A stretch of 64,000 nt of DNA, taken from Mesocentrotus franciscanus. Its lineage: Eukaryota > Echinodermata > Echinoidea > Camarodonta > Strongylocentrotidae. The notes beneath the pieces were generated by a model, which saw only the letters and a program-made list of their open reading frames with translations, had not been told where the DNA came from and searched no databases. Positions 45,592 through 57,069 of this stretch are shown piece after piece. Position numbers and translations under genes: made by a program. Positions within the stretch are counted from its first letter, which is position 1. The number at the start of each line of letters is the position of its first letter. The stretch is taken from positions 2,200,646 to 2,264,645 of the forward strand of contig CP137686.1 of NCBI GenBank assembly GCA_037976565.1. Reading direction: 5' to 3'.

Positions 45592-46175
45592 GTAAGTGGG
45601 AAACTTTGGCTGAATCTTGATACTGTATGTTGCAGACACACCTTCTCCTGTTACGATATCACAGGCAGATATTTCCCCGGTCTGCCTCTCTACAATAACT
45701 AGAAGCTTGACTTCCCATTTCCCTCTTCTAGAGGCACCTATTATCTTGCTCTCCGTTTGCCCCACATTTAACTGATTGAAATCCTGTTGGATCATCACCA
45801 ACAACAACAACCAAATAAATAAAAACAATCTAAAAATGAACAAACAAACAAAATCCACATTATTAATAATAATGATAATAATAATGATAATGATAATAAT
45901 GACAACAGACATTATGTAATGTTATGTCTCCCCACCATTCCCCATATGGTAAAGTCGTTATCTTACATTTCTCTCACCCGAAAACTCTCCGAGAGTCTAG
46001 CTCATATTTTCTAGCTCATATGCTGTGTGCAGTATTTCCACAAAGTCTGGTGTTAGCGAATTACGACCTTCTGAACATGTAAACTGACGACCCTCTCCCT
46101 TTAAAGTAATATCAAAGTTGCGTTTTATCTGTGGCCGACAATTCCAATGCATGCCTGTACTTCGTTTTCATTCAG

Positions 46176-46423
46176 TATTTGTGGCGGGGTCTGATCGCGT
46201 ACCAGTCGGTGGGTTGCAGAACCTCCCTCTCACCATCGTTGAACTCCAGATCCCAACGGGTAGCGAAGACAGGTTGTCGAAATTCTGTCCAGTGGCCCAT
46301 TGCTGCGATAACGACAATTATGACCGCACACTGGAACTTCCTATGTACACTAGTAAAGAGCTCGTCAAGGATCGCTTGATGGCTATTCTGCCGTTCTACA
46401 ACTGCCCATTTCATATTGCCTAG
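46176..46423 (+). CDS. HERC right copy, last exon
   Basis: 248 nt from acceptor TTTTCATTCAG to TAG. VFVAGSDRVPVGGLQNL, FCPVAHCC and CPFHIA are kept. It is 33 nt (11 codons) shorter than the left exon in the acidic linker, an in-frame change. Confidence 0.85.
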
Positions 46424-46513
46424 CAGTGACGAATACAGATGATGGAGGGAGAGACTGTTTGAGTGTAACCCTTTAACCCATTCCCTACTGGAAACTGGTG
46501 GTCCCTGTATTAA

Positions 46514-46693
46514 AGACGCACGTTCCCCGTATTCCAGAGGGCGTTCAAAATACACGTACGCGCTGACGGACGGTGCTAGCTGCCTATTGACACCAACAGA
46601 ATACGGCTCTTACGCAGATGGCATCTGCGTAAGAGCCGTAAGAGCGCGTACGTGTATTTTGAACGCCCTCTGGAATACAGGGAACGTGCATCT
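46514..46693. mobile_element. Palindromic TTAA-flanked MITE
   Basis: 180 bp between TTAA (46510-46513) and TTAA (46694-46697). The outer ~47-bp arms match with one or two mismatches (AGACGCACGTTCCCCGTATT versus AGATGCACGTTCCCTGTATT on the other strand). An inner 15-bp perfect stem GGCTCTTACGCAGAT faces ATCTGCGTAAGAGCC. The left arm has a single TTAA at the same place (14951-14954), the uninserted site. Confidence 0.85.
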
Positions 46694-46815
46694 TTAAGCC
46701 AACTGAAACTAGGGAGTTCAGAAGTCAACGGGTTATATGGATCGATCATATTTATATGACGTGGCAATCCGCTGTTTTTTTTTTATGAATGTGTTAATGA
46801 ATATGGAAAATGTGG

Positions 46816-46846
46816 ATTATATATATATATATATATATATATATAG
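46816..46846. repeat. AT microsatellite
   Basis: (TA)n of about 30 bases. Confidence 0.9.
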
Positions 46847-47303
46847 GTCTATATTTCTGCGAGTGACAAAGGCCCAACGCGTACTCACTGTTTCTGATTA
46901 ATACGGGTGAATATCAAAAAAAATGCGATATGTATTTGTACTGGTTCTCGCGACAGAGATCACAGCGCCCCCTTGTTTTTTAAATTGAATACACTCAAAA
47001 TGTCGGTTATTAACTTTTTACAGACTGCATTCCTTATGTTATGACGTACATTCTTTTCCTACAAGACAGTCAAATAAATGTCACCTATCCAATCCAAAAA
47101 ACCGCTACGGCACATGAATCATATACATAATGGCCCAGACATATGGAATTCCCTGCCTTTGGATCAAATGAATTTTCACTCAGAGTTTGCATACAAAGCA
47201 GAGGTAATAAGAATGCTCTTCCTCTTCCATACTGTTTAATCGTAAATGATTATGTCTGCTTTCATTAGCAATCATCTGTAACTCCTTTTCAATTCAACCC
47301 CCC

Positions 47304-47400
47304 CCCCTCTCTCTCTCTCTATCTCTTCCTTTCTCTCTCTTTCTCTCTCTCTCTCTCTCACTCCTCTCTCTCTCTCTTTCTTTCTCTCTCTCTCTTCAGT
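47304..47400. repeat. CT microsatellite
   Basis: (CT)n with TTT interruptions after a C run. Confidence 0.85.
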
Positions 47401-47496
47401 CTCTACCAAACATTCTTCTCTTCTCTTTGCTGTACTTTTGCATCACCAGAAAGCCCCTTATTTATGTATTTTGTTAGTACATGTAATAAATTTTCA

Positions 47497-47765
47497 GGGC
47501 TAGTGGATAAGTCGTCGGACTGTGGATCACAGGGTCCGCGGTTCGAGTCCCGCCGCAGCACTAATGTCCTTTGGCAAGACATAAACGTACACTTGCCACT
47601 CTCCACCCAGGTGTTAAATGGGTACCGGTAGGAAGGAATTCCTTGAATGCTGTGAGCGCCGAAATCAGCAGCCTAGCATAGCCGGGTAATGTTGGAGCGC
47701 CTTGAGGACCTTGCAAGGTCGATACGTGCGCTATATAAGAAACCAATATTATTATTATTATTATT
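47497..47765 (+). repeat. tRNA-derived SINE, nearly full length
   Basis: A box GCTAGTGGATAAGTCG, B box GCGGTTCGAGTCCCG, body TCCTTTGGCAAGACATAAAC, CCACCCAGGTGTTAAATGGG and GCGCTATATAAGAAACC, and an (ATT)n tail. This is the best-preserved member in the window and defines the family whose tail recurs on the minus strand at 61200-61380. Confidence 0.8.
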
Positions 47766-49108
47766 ACAAGGCATCAAGATTGGCTTATTTTGGAACCCTG
47801 GCCAGTTCTGTTTAAAATAAGTTCATATCTCTTGATGTATATTATTATGTATACTGATGTTATTATGTATTCAGAACTGAAAAAATTAACTGGAATTATT
47901 ATTATTTTTTGTTTTAATGTAAAACGCAGTAACGTCATTGCGACAGAAAAAAAACCCACGGCCATTATGCGCACCACTTTATTTTCGGAGCTACTTCCTA
48001 GCATAAATGCATGTAAACGCCCTCTATTTCATTACCTAGGTACAGTGACTGCCTGCCTCGGTTTACTTTTCTTGTATTTCATAGCTTTGCAATACCTATT
48101 TCCAGTCTTGATTGGTTCCATGAAATCCCTTTTAACACTGGTATAAATTGATCTTTCACTGGAAGCATTGAAATGATATTGAAGCCTTCGGTATATCTAT
48201 CTTACTATATTAATTATGGAACAGAGAGGCAGAGTAATCTGAAGATATATAAGGATGACTGGTTGATCCACAAAATTATCTTTAAAAATGTGAAATGAAT
48301 AGGACCTATAATTCTTCTATTTAAAATAAAAATTTAAAAATGTCAATATTCTATTTTCTTTCTCCCAAAACTTATTTGAAACGGCCTAATGAATTTCAAA
48401 GTAAAACTGAGGCAAATTTCTATTTCAGTGTCTAAAACTTCTGATATTTTATACGATTCAAGCATTTTTAGATTTCAGGGAAAAATCTCATCATATTGTA
48501 TTTGTTTTCTTCTACAAAGCAAAATACATATCTAGCGATGTACGATCCCCAGTACTGGTGATAAAGTATATTGTTGCAATTATATTCATTCATTGCACAA
48601 AAAACAGGTATACCTATTATACAGAAATATTTCCAGGTTAAAATGTACCAATCAAAAAATATGTTGTATTATTTCTTGTGTGGAAATATTAGCTTCAAAT
48701 ATTACTTATGTCACGAAATTGTGCAAGTTCAAAAAATACTGTCAGTGAACATAAAAGCGACTAGAGAGAGGACTACTTGATGGCACTCGCTCGGAGCCCA
48801 AATGTATTCCTTTTCCCCATGGGAAATTTTTTAACTTTTCTTTACTTTTTACATATATGTCAGTTTAGTTACATTATGAATAGATCAGTTTGTATTCATG
48901 TGGAATTCTAGCAATAGCCATTCAAATTTATATAAAGAAATTGAATTTCTTTATACATGAATTTTAATAATTCGATACACTTACAGCATGTGTTTAACTT
49001 AGTATAAAGGGTCAATTTTCGGGGGAATATTTCGAATATCTCTCAAATAAAATAGGGCAATGTCTCGAGTAACGACTTTACTGGCACAGTTGACAAATTT
49101 AATAATTC

Positions 49109-49570
49109 TTGTTCTTCAATCGGAAAAAGTATTTCGCAAAACAATTTAACGAATCTCTGAATGTACCTAATTCCAATTCCATATTTCTTGCCCCGACTCA
49201 CAGGAACGAAATAATTGACATTGTATCGAATTTAAAAGATAAAAAAAGTCCAGGCCACGATGGAATTGAAAATCATATCTTGAAAATTATTACGCCCTAT
49301 GTTGTTAATCCCTTGGTGCACATTGTGAACCTGTCTCGTGTCGAATAACATGAAATGGCCAAGGTCATTCCCATACATAAAAAGGAGGCCTTTGACACTA
49401 TTAATCATGACATACTCTTGGCCAAATGATCTCATTATGGCATACGTGGAAAGGCCTTGGAGTGGTTCAGGAGTTGCCTTTCAAACAGAGCGCAATATTT
49501 ATATATAAATGGCAGTACTTCCGCAATGAAAAATATTGACTGTGGTGTCCCACAAGGCAGTCTGCTTGTT
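49109..49570 (+). pseudogene. LINE reverse transcriptase fragment, 5' part
   Basis: Plus-strand frame with KKSPGHDGIENHILKIITP, followed after a frame change by EAFDTINHDILLAK and IDCGVPQGSLL. These are consecutive RT blocks of a CR1/L2-like element with internal deletions and stops. Confidence 0.7.
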
Positions 49571-49574
49571 ATTC

Positions 49575-49795
49575 AATATTTTGTAGTTACGAATTTGTTG
49601 ATTTAATTACTCATTATTCCTACCTATTATTTGAGGGGTCCACGGTTGTACAAGCAATGCTTTTTAGTGGACCCCTCTGTCGCCAATATGTATTCCTTAA
49701 TTTGTGTAAATGATTGTAATTGATTTGTAATGTTTTGTTGGAAACAGAAATAAAATTGAAATTGAAAGTGAAATTGCAATTTACATTTATGATTT
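49575..49795 (+). repeat. Insertion carrying a LINE-like 3' tail
   Basis: Separates the PQGS block from the FADD block of the same RT. It contains GAGGGGTCCACGG...GTGGACCCCTC, an inverted pair, and ends AACAGAAATAAAATTGAAAT, typical of 3' tails seen elsewhere in the window. Confidence 0.5.
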
Positions 49796-49890
49796 TCATA
49801 GATCTTCAAATATCCTATCAATACATTTGTATTATTTGCGGATGACTCAAACCTTTTCTTTTCCCATCCAGATCCCAACATTCTCTTAAC
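49796..49890 (+). pseudogene. LINE reverse transcriptase fragment, FADD part
   Basis: Encodes FVLFADDSNLFFSHPDPN, the RT active-site block that should directly follow the PQGS block at 49550. The two are split by the insertion at 49575-49795. Confidence 0.7.
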
Positions 49891-49899
49891 CCTTTGAGA

Positions 49900-51050
49900 G
49901 CGAGCCCGCGCACGGCGATTGTTTCCCCTGTGACGAAGCGATTTCGGTTACATCGCCAGTAATGGACAATTTGGCGGTGCTTTCTACTTTCATTGCTCAT
50001 TGCGCCTCATTCAGTCATTTTCGTGATTTTTAGTAAATGTAAAAATTAAAGATCAGACTTTTTTCTTTCTAAAAATATAAGTTTTGTTCATCAATACGAA
50101 AAATAAGGTCTGTTATTTTTGAGGGAAATTGCCGTCTTATTTTGCTGAAGCTTCACGTCTTTCCTTTTCAATACACTCACAATACAAATTGCGTAAGCAC
50201 CGCCGCACGCGCAGATCGGTCGATACCTCCATTCATTTCCCCATTGTCAATGATTGTCGTCTGCTAAAGCTCGGCCGATTATCAACCGAGCCATATATAA
50301 TAGGCCTTCGTTTTACATGGGTTTTCGACACATTTTGTAACTATATTCTGACCAACATTATGCCATGATCTACACTAAATGCCCTTTCTTTTAAATGTGC
50401 AAATCAAATATAGGACTATTTGGGAAATGAATTTTGAGATGAACATTGTTTTACTCTCGAAAATAAAAATAATATTTACTTTGAATGCTTTCGACTTCGT
50501 TTCTCATAATTTGAAATATTCATTTTGTTTTAGTTTTTGCCTCCCGCTTAATTTTGTTTATTTTTTCTCTATCTATACATCTCTTAGAACCCTATTTTGA
50601 TATGAGGTTGCTGTATCAATAAAATATTTATTGAATTTTTGTACGCATATTTGATTTGTTTTGTTTGTAATGGAAAGATCTAAATGAATGACAGAGATTA
50701 GAACAAAATCATAATTCATCACAATCACCTCTCTCTCTCTTTCTATCTATTTATCTATCTATCTCTGTCTGTCTCTGTCTGTCTCTCTGTCTCCCTCCTC
50801 CCCCCTCCCTCTCTGAATACGTCAGGAATTTCGTGAAATTGGAATTGTGCTTCAGTGTGTTTTATATCGGCATCGCGTTGTTGTGTTGTTGTTTTTTTGA
50901 AAGGGTGTGGCTAATAAGGAGTTAATCGCCGTAGTCTTGGTAGTCTTTTATTTATTCGAAAATAAATGATATTGAAAATATAGTAATTCATTATGTTACG
51001 AAACAATAAAGAAAGAAATGCAAACAACGTGAGAATTCAATTTATTTGTC
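49900..51050. other. Gene-free stretch
   Basis: No exon is recognised. Contains a CT/GTCT microsatellite at 50727-50815. Frames of 60-80 codons are AT-rich and without motif. Confidence 0.5.
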
Positions 51051-51104
51051 TTCGTCTCCATCTGTGTTCTCGTTCAACCTATCATGTCAATAAAACTTTG
51101 TTAA

Positions 51105-53531
51105 CTCGTTACTTCCGTTGGAGTTTACAACCATGACAACGAACTATACCCTTGGCCACGTTCATTGTTCCTCTTACGTAACTTCCGTTCCGTTCTTCTA
51201 TTGTTGTAGTTTAGAACCATGACAACGAACTTTACCCTTGGCCACGTTCATTGTTCCTCTTACGTAATCTAGCTGTAGGGGACCTAAGACATAACTCTTT
51301 TCGTATATTCTATATAGGTCTAAAATACTTTTTGGTTGTATATACTTTGTCAATACTTACAAACTATAATTGTCAAAATTTGCCAATACTTACAAACTAT
51401 TACGTTTCCCTATCATCTTCCGCTCTAGAATCCTATCTTTTTTGGTGTAATTTGTTGTGTCCTTTTCATACTTATTTTTCTTGTCTCCCTCTTCAAGATT
51501 TCTTCGGTTTTGGTATTTATGCTATTTATTTTTTTATAAATAAAGAGAAAGTTTTATTCTTTCTCTTATAATGTTGTCCACCTTCTTCTAAATAACCCTT
51601 TTGTGATAAAGTATAATGTCCGATGTATATTATTTCTGTCAATAACATAAATGAACGTATCATTTTATTTTGACGCAACAAAGATTTACATTCAAAACAC
51701 AACCTTTACCTTCTATAATTTTTGTACAGTAGTATTCTTCTCATTTCGACATTATCAGTCGCTCGTTCTCTATTTTCGTTCCCTATAATAAATATAAGGT
51801 ATAATTTTGTGTACATTATCAGGGATATGTTATAATAATTTGTCTCAAGGTAGGAATGATGCCGGCATACTAGCAAATGTCGGAATAGAAAACAACATGA
51901 AAGATAAAGATGGAAAACGACATTGACAGAAAGACAGAGAGAGAAAGACAGACATACATACAGACAGTGGGAGAGAGAGAAAGAGAGAGAGGGCGGGAGG
52001 GATAGAAAGTTGGACGTAGTCTGTACTATATTTATTATTATGATATTTGTCTCTCCGAATATCCGATCACCCCCAGCTCTGATTTTTACTTTTTATAATT
52101 ATTGTACAGTAATATTCTTCTCATATCAAAATCATCAGGCGCTCGTTCTGTGTTTTCCTTCTCCATATCGAGGTTATAGTATAATAATTTATCTCAAGAT
52201 CGAAAGGAATACTTTTGGACGGAAAACAGTACCAAAGATGAAGAAGGAAAATGGCGCTGAGAAAGCGAGCAAGAGATATAGAGAAAGACATACAGAGAGA
52301 GAAAAATCATTTCTCATGTCATCTTTTCGTCTGTGACATTTTACTAAGTCACATTTATATTATTCCTTTATCTTTCCATGATTGTTATATATTTGAACGA
52401 ATATTTCAGATAGGGTCAAACCTGGTTCTACGCTATAATTATGATCATCTAATTTTATTTAGGAGTAAGTCGAAACGCGATCTCATCAAAAATCGCGGAA
52501 CAGAAAAGATGAAGATAGAAAATGACATTGAGAAAACGAGAGAGAGAGAGAGAAAGTTGGACGTATTGTTATTTATTATTATGATATTTGTCTCTCCGAT
52601 CAACACCAACCGCCCCGCTGTGGATTCCTCTTCATTTTTTTTTAAATCATGATTTACACTCAACAATTTTACTTTTTATAATTATTGTACAGTAATATTC
52701 TTTTTATTTCGATATCATCAGGCGCTCGTACCGTGCTTTCCTTCTTCATATCGAGGTTATGGTATAATAGTTTATCTCAAGATCGAAAGGAATACTTTCG
52801 GAATAAAAGCAAATAGCGGAACGGAAAACAGTACCAGAGATGAAGATGGCAAATGGAGCTGAAAAGCGAGCGAGAGAGAAAGAGAGAAATACAGAGAGAG
52901 AGAAAAAGAGAGAAAATGAGCAAGGAAAAAAAAGAAAGTTATAAAGAGTGAGAGACAAAGAAAGAGACAAACAGAGAGAGAAACAATCCTTTCTCATGTC
53001 ATCTTTTCGTCTGTGACATTTTACTAAATCACATTTGTATTATTCCTTTATCTTTCCATGGTTGTTATATATTTGAATGAATATTTCAGATAGGGTCAAA
53101 TTTGGTTCTACGTTATAATTATGATCAGCTATTTTTATTTAGGAGTACGTCGAAACGCGATCTCATCAAAAATCGCGGATCAGAAAACACTACGAGAGAT
53201 GAAGATGGAAAAGACATTGAGAAAACGAGAGAGGGAGAAAGTAGGGCGTATTGTTATTTATTATTACGCTTTTTGTCTCTCCGATCAACCCCACCCGCTC
53301 TGGATTCCTCTTTAGTTCCATTTTTTATCATGATTTACATTCAAAAGTTTTACTTTTTATAATTATTGTACAGTAATATTCTTCTTATTTCGATATAAAA
53401 AGGCGCTCGTACCGTGTTTTTCTTCTTCATATCGAGGTTACGGTATAATAATTTATCTCAAGATCGGAATAAAAGCAAATAGCGGAACGGAAAACAGTAC
53501 CAGAGATGAAGATGGAAAATGGCGCTGAGAA

Positions 53532-53568
<37 letters not shown>

Positions 53569-54000
53569 CAGAGAGAGGAAAAGAGAGAGAAACAATAATT
53601 TCTCATAATCATCTGTTTGTTTGTGACATTTTGCATCATCACATCTTTTGCTCATTCTTTTATCTTGCATGATTGTTATATCTTTGAATTATTATTTCAA
53701 ATAGGGCAAAATCTGGTTCTACGTTATTTGTTTCATAACAATTTTTATTTGGGAGTACTTCGGAACGTGATCCCGTAAACATTCTTTGAAATCAGTAACG
53801 ACAACTGCAAAACAACAAGACCCCAAAAAAAGGGTTATCTGAGTTAACCCGCTATACATGTACACTTGTACAGTATACAAGGATCATTGTGAAAAAATCT
53901 ATACATACCCGCTCTTCTATTGTTGGAGTTTATAACCATGACAATGACCTTTACACTCGGCCACGTCTATTGTTCCTCTTACGTAACTTAGCTGTATAGC
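51105..54000. repeat. Tandem block with diverged units
   Basis: The phrase CAGTAATATTCTTCTCAT (with variants) starts units near 51727, 52106, 52690 and 53370. Units share GGCGCTCGT, TTTATCTCAAGATCG, GCGGAACGGAAAACAGTACC, a GA-rich run and TCTCATGTCATCTTTTCG. The block is bordered by copies of AACCATGACAACGAAC and CCACGTTCATTGTTCCTCTT at 51118, 51205 and 53930. Several 60-137 codon frames are not conserved between units, so I read no gene. Confidence 0.65.
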
Positions 54001-54059
54001 TGGGCCAGATTTCCAAATGATCTGCGCATGCGCTATGTTCCTGCTCGTCGAAGCAATAA

Positions 54060-54105
54060 TCCTGGCAAGAATATAGAACGGACGCGCGCGTACGCGTCCG
54101 CCTCC
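54060..54105. repeat. CG-rich palindrome
   Basis: GGACGCGCGCGTACGCGTCC folds on itself. Confidence 0.6.
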
Positions 54106-54309
54106 AGCTGTACGGGTATTTCGAGGGCCTTTTTCGATCCGAACACTAACTTAGGGTAAAGTTGAAATGAAATCACTTTTTCTCGATTTTTTCCACGTAA
54201 CTTTATTATTTTTTAATAGATGAGATGAATGAATATATCTAAATAATACTTCAAAGAACTTTAGCACATAATAGCTAATAATAAGCTGGAAAACTTTGTC
54301 AACATATTA

Positions 54310-54400
54310 GGGATATATCTCGGCTTCTGTAGAAGCCCGTCGTCACAGACTTAACAACTCGCTCGGCTTCTGTAGAAGCCCGTCGTCTCCAAAGCGTTAA
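54310..54400. repeat. Two direct copies of a small hairpin word
   Basis: TCGGCTTCTGTAGAAGCCCG occurs at about 54313 and 54363. Each contains the palindrome GGCTTCT-GT-AGAAGCC. Confidence 0.6.
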
Positions 54401-54459
54401 GAACAGTAAACGATGTATTACCACATATAATATATAATATAACATATATTTTCACAACT

Positions 54460-54980
54460 ATTTTTTATTTGAAAGCACGATATTCAATTGGCTCCTTTAG
54501 TTGTCATATGTTTAGATGTTTTTCTACAGAGTGGTTTAGTGCCATCTAGAGTTTGATAGTGGTCATGTCGGCATATTCTGTTCCAGGAGGCGCGTTTCCG
54601 TTTTACACAACAGCCTAGTAAATATTCATCACTGCTTCATGCATCTCATATTCGAGCAGGGTGGTGGTTTCTTTCTATAAATAACATAACAAAGCTTTCA
54701 TAATTATATTATTTAAAATGCACTAACTGTAGATGACCTTATGATTTAATGTTTCTAAAAAAGAACAAAAGAGGAAGGAGCTCACTTACAATATTAAGAG
54801 AGTTGATATATGAACAAATCATAGCCTCCCCCCTCTCATTTATATGCTTAATTCATATGCTTAATTTTGATTATATTAGAAATTACCTTCATTTCGAGTG
54901 CGGGCGTCTTCAATTTTGAATCTGCAGATTTTACTGACACAAATTCAGATTTACGTTACTCTAATTTACTGATCATAATG
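54460..54980. repeat. Mosaic of two duplicated segments
   Basis: 54460-54645 matches 33395-33580, and 54648-54980 matches parts of 11626-12310, both in direct orientation and fused at about 54646. The second part lacks the hairpin at 11660-11955. Confidence 0.7.
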
Positions 54981-55221
54981 CCCCGGTGTGTGGACAGCAT
55001 GCAACGTACCGCATTGCATCACCAACTCCATGACCTGCGCGTGAGGATGCTTGGGTACAGGTACCGTACAGCGGAACCACAGAACTGTAAAATACGTAAT
55101 CTTCTAGTTCGGTGACAGGAATGGGAAATCGCTATGTGTACGCCTTCACCGAAAGATGGCGGAATATAAAATACACTTAATTAAGCAGTGGCACGTAGCG
55201 ATGTCGGTAAAATTGAATCAC

Positions 55222-55526
55222 AATAGGCCATTTTCGTAATATAACCAATTTAATACATAAGTCTGTGTGAAGTGCCAAAATTCAAATTATTTAATTCACC
55301 TGGTAAGAATAATAGTATTTCAATAGTCAGAATGCAAACTGCATATATTAAGTGTTGCTAGGTAGGTCAAGCCATAATGTTTGTCCTACCTGGCAACAAC
55401 TAATGCAGTTCGGATTCTGTCTATTGAAATACTATTATTCTTATCAGGTGAATGAAATAATTTGTATTGAAGCACTTCACAAAGACTTATGCATTACATT
55501 TGGTTACATTACGAAAATGGCCTATT
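55222..55526. mobile_element. Long palindromic element (MITE-like)
   Basis: AATAGGCCATTTTCGTAAT at the left faces ATTACGAAAATGGCCTATT at the right, and pairing continues inward for nearly the whole 305 bp (GTCAGAATGCAAACTGCAT with its counterpart ATGCAGTTCGGATTCTG). A diverged relative of one arm is at 28107-28225. Confidence 0.65.
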
Positions 55527-55746
55527 TACATTGAATGAAGAGAATACCAGAATACAGGAATACATTGTTTAAAATGTTATTGTCGGGTCGCACATTTCAA
55601 TAGGCCTTGCAATAGTCTTCGCTAACGTGTTAGGCCTATGTTTCTAAAGAACAATGTGAAGGACTGTATTAAAGTTTAGAACCTGTTTTGGACATCATTG
55701 TGTTGATGGTGTTTGATTGTTTTATTATTATTGTTGATGTTGGATG

Positions 55747-57055
55747 CAGGCGCGGATCCCGGGGGGACCAGGGGCCTTGCCCCGGCAAAAAAAAAGAGAG
55801 AGAAGGAAAAGAAGGGAAAGGGAAAGAGGATAGAAAGGAAAGAAAGAAGAGGAAGCAGAAAAGAAAAGGGGAAAGAAGAAGATCGGGGCCGAAAGGGCCT
55901 TGCCTCCCAGGCTGTTGCCTCCCAAGCAAAAGAAAAGAGAGAGAAGGAAGGAAAGGGAAAGAAAAAAGGAAAAGAGGAGATAAAGGGAAGGAAATAAGGA
56001 AGAAGAAGAAAATAAAAAAGGGGGATATCAGTTGCGATTTTCCCGCCAAGAAGTTGTGGATCGGGGCCAAAGGCCTTGCCTCCCCCGCCAAAAAAGGGGA
56101 AGGGAAAGGGAAAAGGAGAGCTAAAGGGAACAAAAAAAGAAGAAGAAAATAAAAGGATGAAAAGAAGGGAGATCAGTTGCGATTAATTCGGCCAACAACG
56201 TCCGGATTGGGGAGGACCGAAAGGCCCTTGCCCCCTTCCCCAGCAAACTTAAAAGAGAGAGAAGGAAGGGAAGTGAAAGGGGAGCCCACGCCAATTAGTG
56301 ACCTGCCAGTGTCACGAATAAGGTATTAAAATAAGCTCATCTGACCGTAATTAAATGCCTAAAACCCATGAGCTTCGGGGCTCTGCCCCCTGGACCCCAC
56401 CTAGGGCCCTAAGGTGGACCCCTGGATGCTCATCTGACCGTAATTTAATGCTTAAAACCCCTGAGCTTCCGGGGGCTCTGCCTCCTGGACCCCACGCCAA
56501 TTAGTGACCTGCCAGTGTCACAAATAAGGTATAAAAATAAGCTCATCTGACCATAATTAAATGCCTAAAACCCCTGAGCTTCTGGGGGCTCTGCCCTGGA
56601 CCCCACCTAGGGCCGGCCCTAAGGCGGACCCCTGGATGCTTAGCTGACGGTAAATTAATGCCTAAAACTCCTGAGCTTCTGGGGGCTACGCCCCCTGGAC
56701 CCCACGCCAATTAGTGTCCTGCCAGTGTCACAAATAAGGTATAAAAATATGCGCATCTGACCGTAATTAAATGCCCTGAGCTTCAGGGGCTCCGCCCCTT
56801 GACCCCCGCCGAGGCTTTGCCCCCTAGACCCCACGCCAATCGCCTGATCGTAAATACTTTAGCCTCCCCCCACCCACTTTGGAAAACGTTCAGCAGGGCC
56901 TCCATGTAAGAGTGATGGTGATGCGGATTTTTTCTTCTTCTGCCCCCAACGATTTTGCTCATTACGCCACTGCTTTAGTGGTCACCATTACGTACCAATA
57001 TTTGGCTCGCACAATTTCAAATTTGGGCCCCTAAGAAATCCTGGATCCGCGCCTG
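55747..57055. mobile_element. hAT-like non-autonomous element with 8-bp target duplication
   Basis: Termini CAGGCGCGGATCCCGGGG and, on the other strand, CAGGCGCGGATCCAGGAT. It is flanked by identical GTTGGATG at 55739-55746 and 57056-57063. An 8-bp duplication and CAGGSGCGGATCC-type ends are typical of the hAT superfamily. The interior is purine-rich on the left and then has about five diverged copies of a unit with TGAGCTTCGGGGGCTCTGCC and CCACGCCAATTAGTGACC. No transposase remains. The 154-codon frames in the left half are compositional. Confidence 0.85.
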
Positions 57056-57069
57056 GTTGGATGTGATGG

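Larger units (their letters stand above)
35670..46423 (+). pseudogene. HERC-like HECT E3 ligase, right copy, frameshifted
   Basis: Exons: 35670-35756, 36096-36351, 37962-38069, 41194-41318, 42396-42560, 44400-44574, 45489-45591, 46176-46423. They correspond one for one to the last eight exons of the left gene, with conserved GT-AG sites and phases. Exon 36096-36351 has lost 2 bp at EGESG (reads EGEGY then TGA at 36330-36332), which would stop translation at the start of the HECT domain. The five exons upstream of 24.9 kb in the left gene have no counterpart. The other exons remain open, keep PVAHCC, and differ from the left copy often by silent changes, so the damage is probably recent, or the frameshift is an assembly error. 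Confidence 0.75.
35220..49030. repeat. Right arm of the large inverted duplication
   Basis: Inverted counterpart of 14030-25350. It is longer because of insertions absent from the left arm: a foldback element (38163-39535), a LINE (about 42580-44330) and a TTAA palindrome (46514-46693). Confidence 0.8.

Noticed and set aside
52251..52652. 133-codon frame in the tandem block
   Set aside because: Not conserved in the neighbouring units, and composed of GA-rich and AT-rich low-complexity sequence.
55688..56152. 154-codon frames on both strands
   Set aside because: They lie in the purine-rich half of the hAT-like element and reflect composition (Lys/Glu/Arg versus Phe/Pro/Leu).
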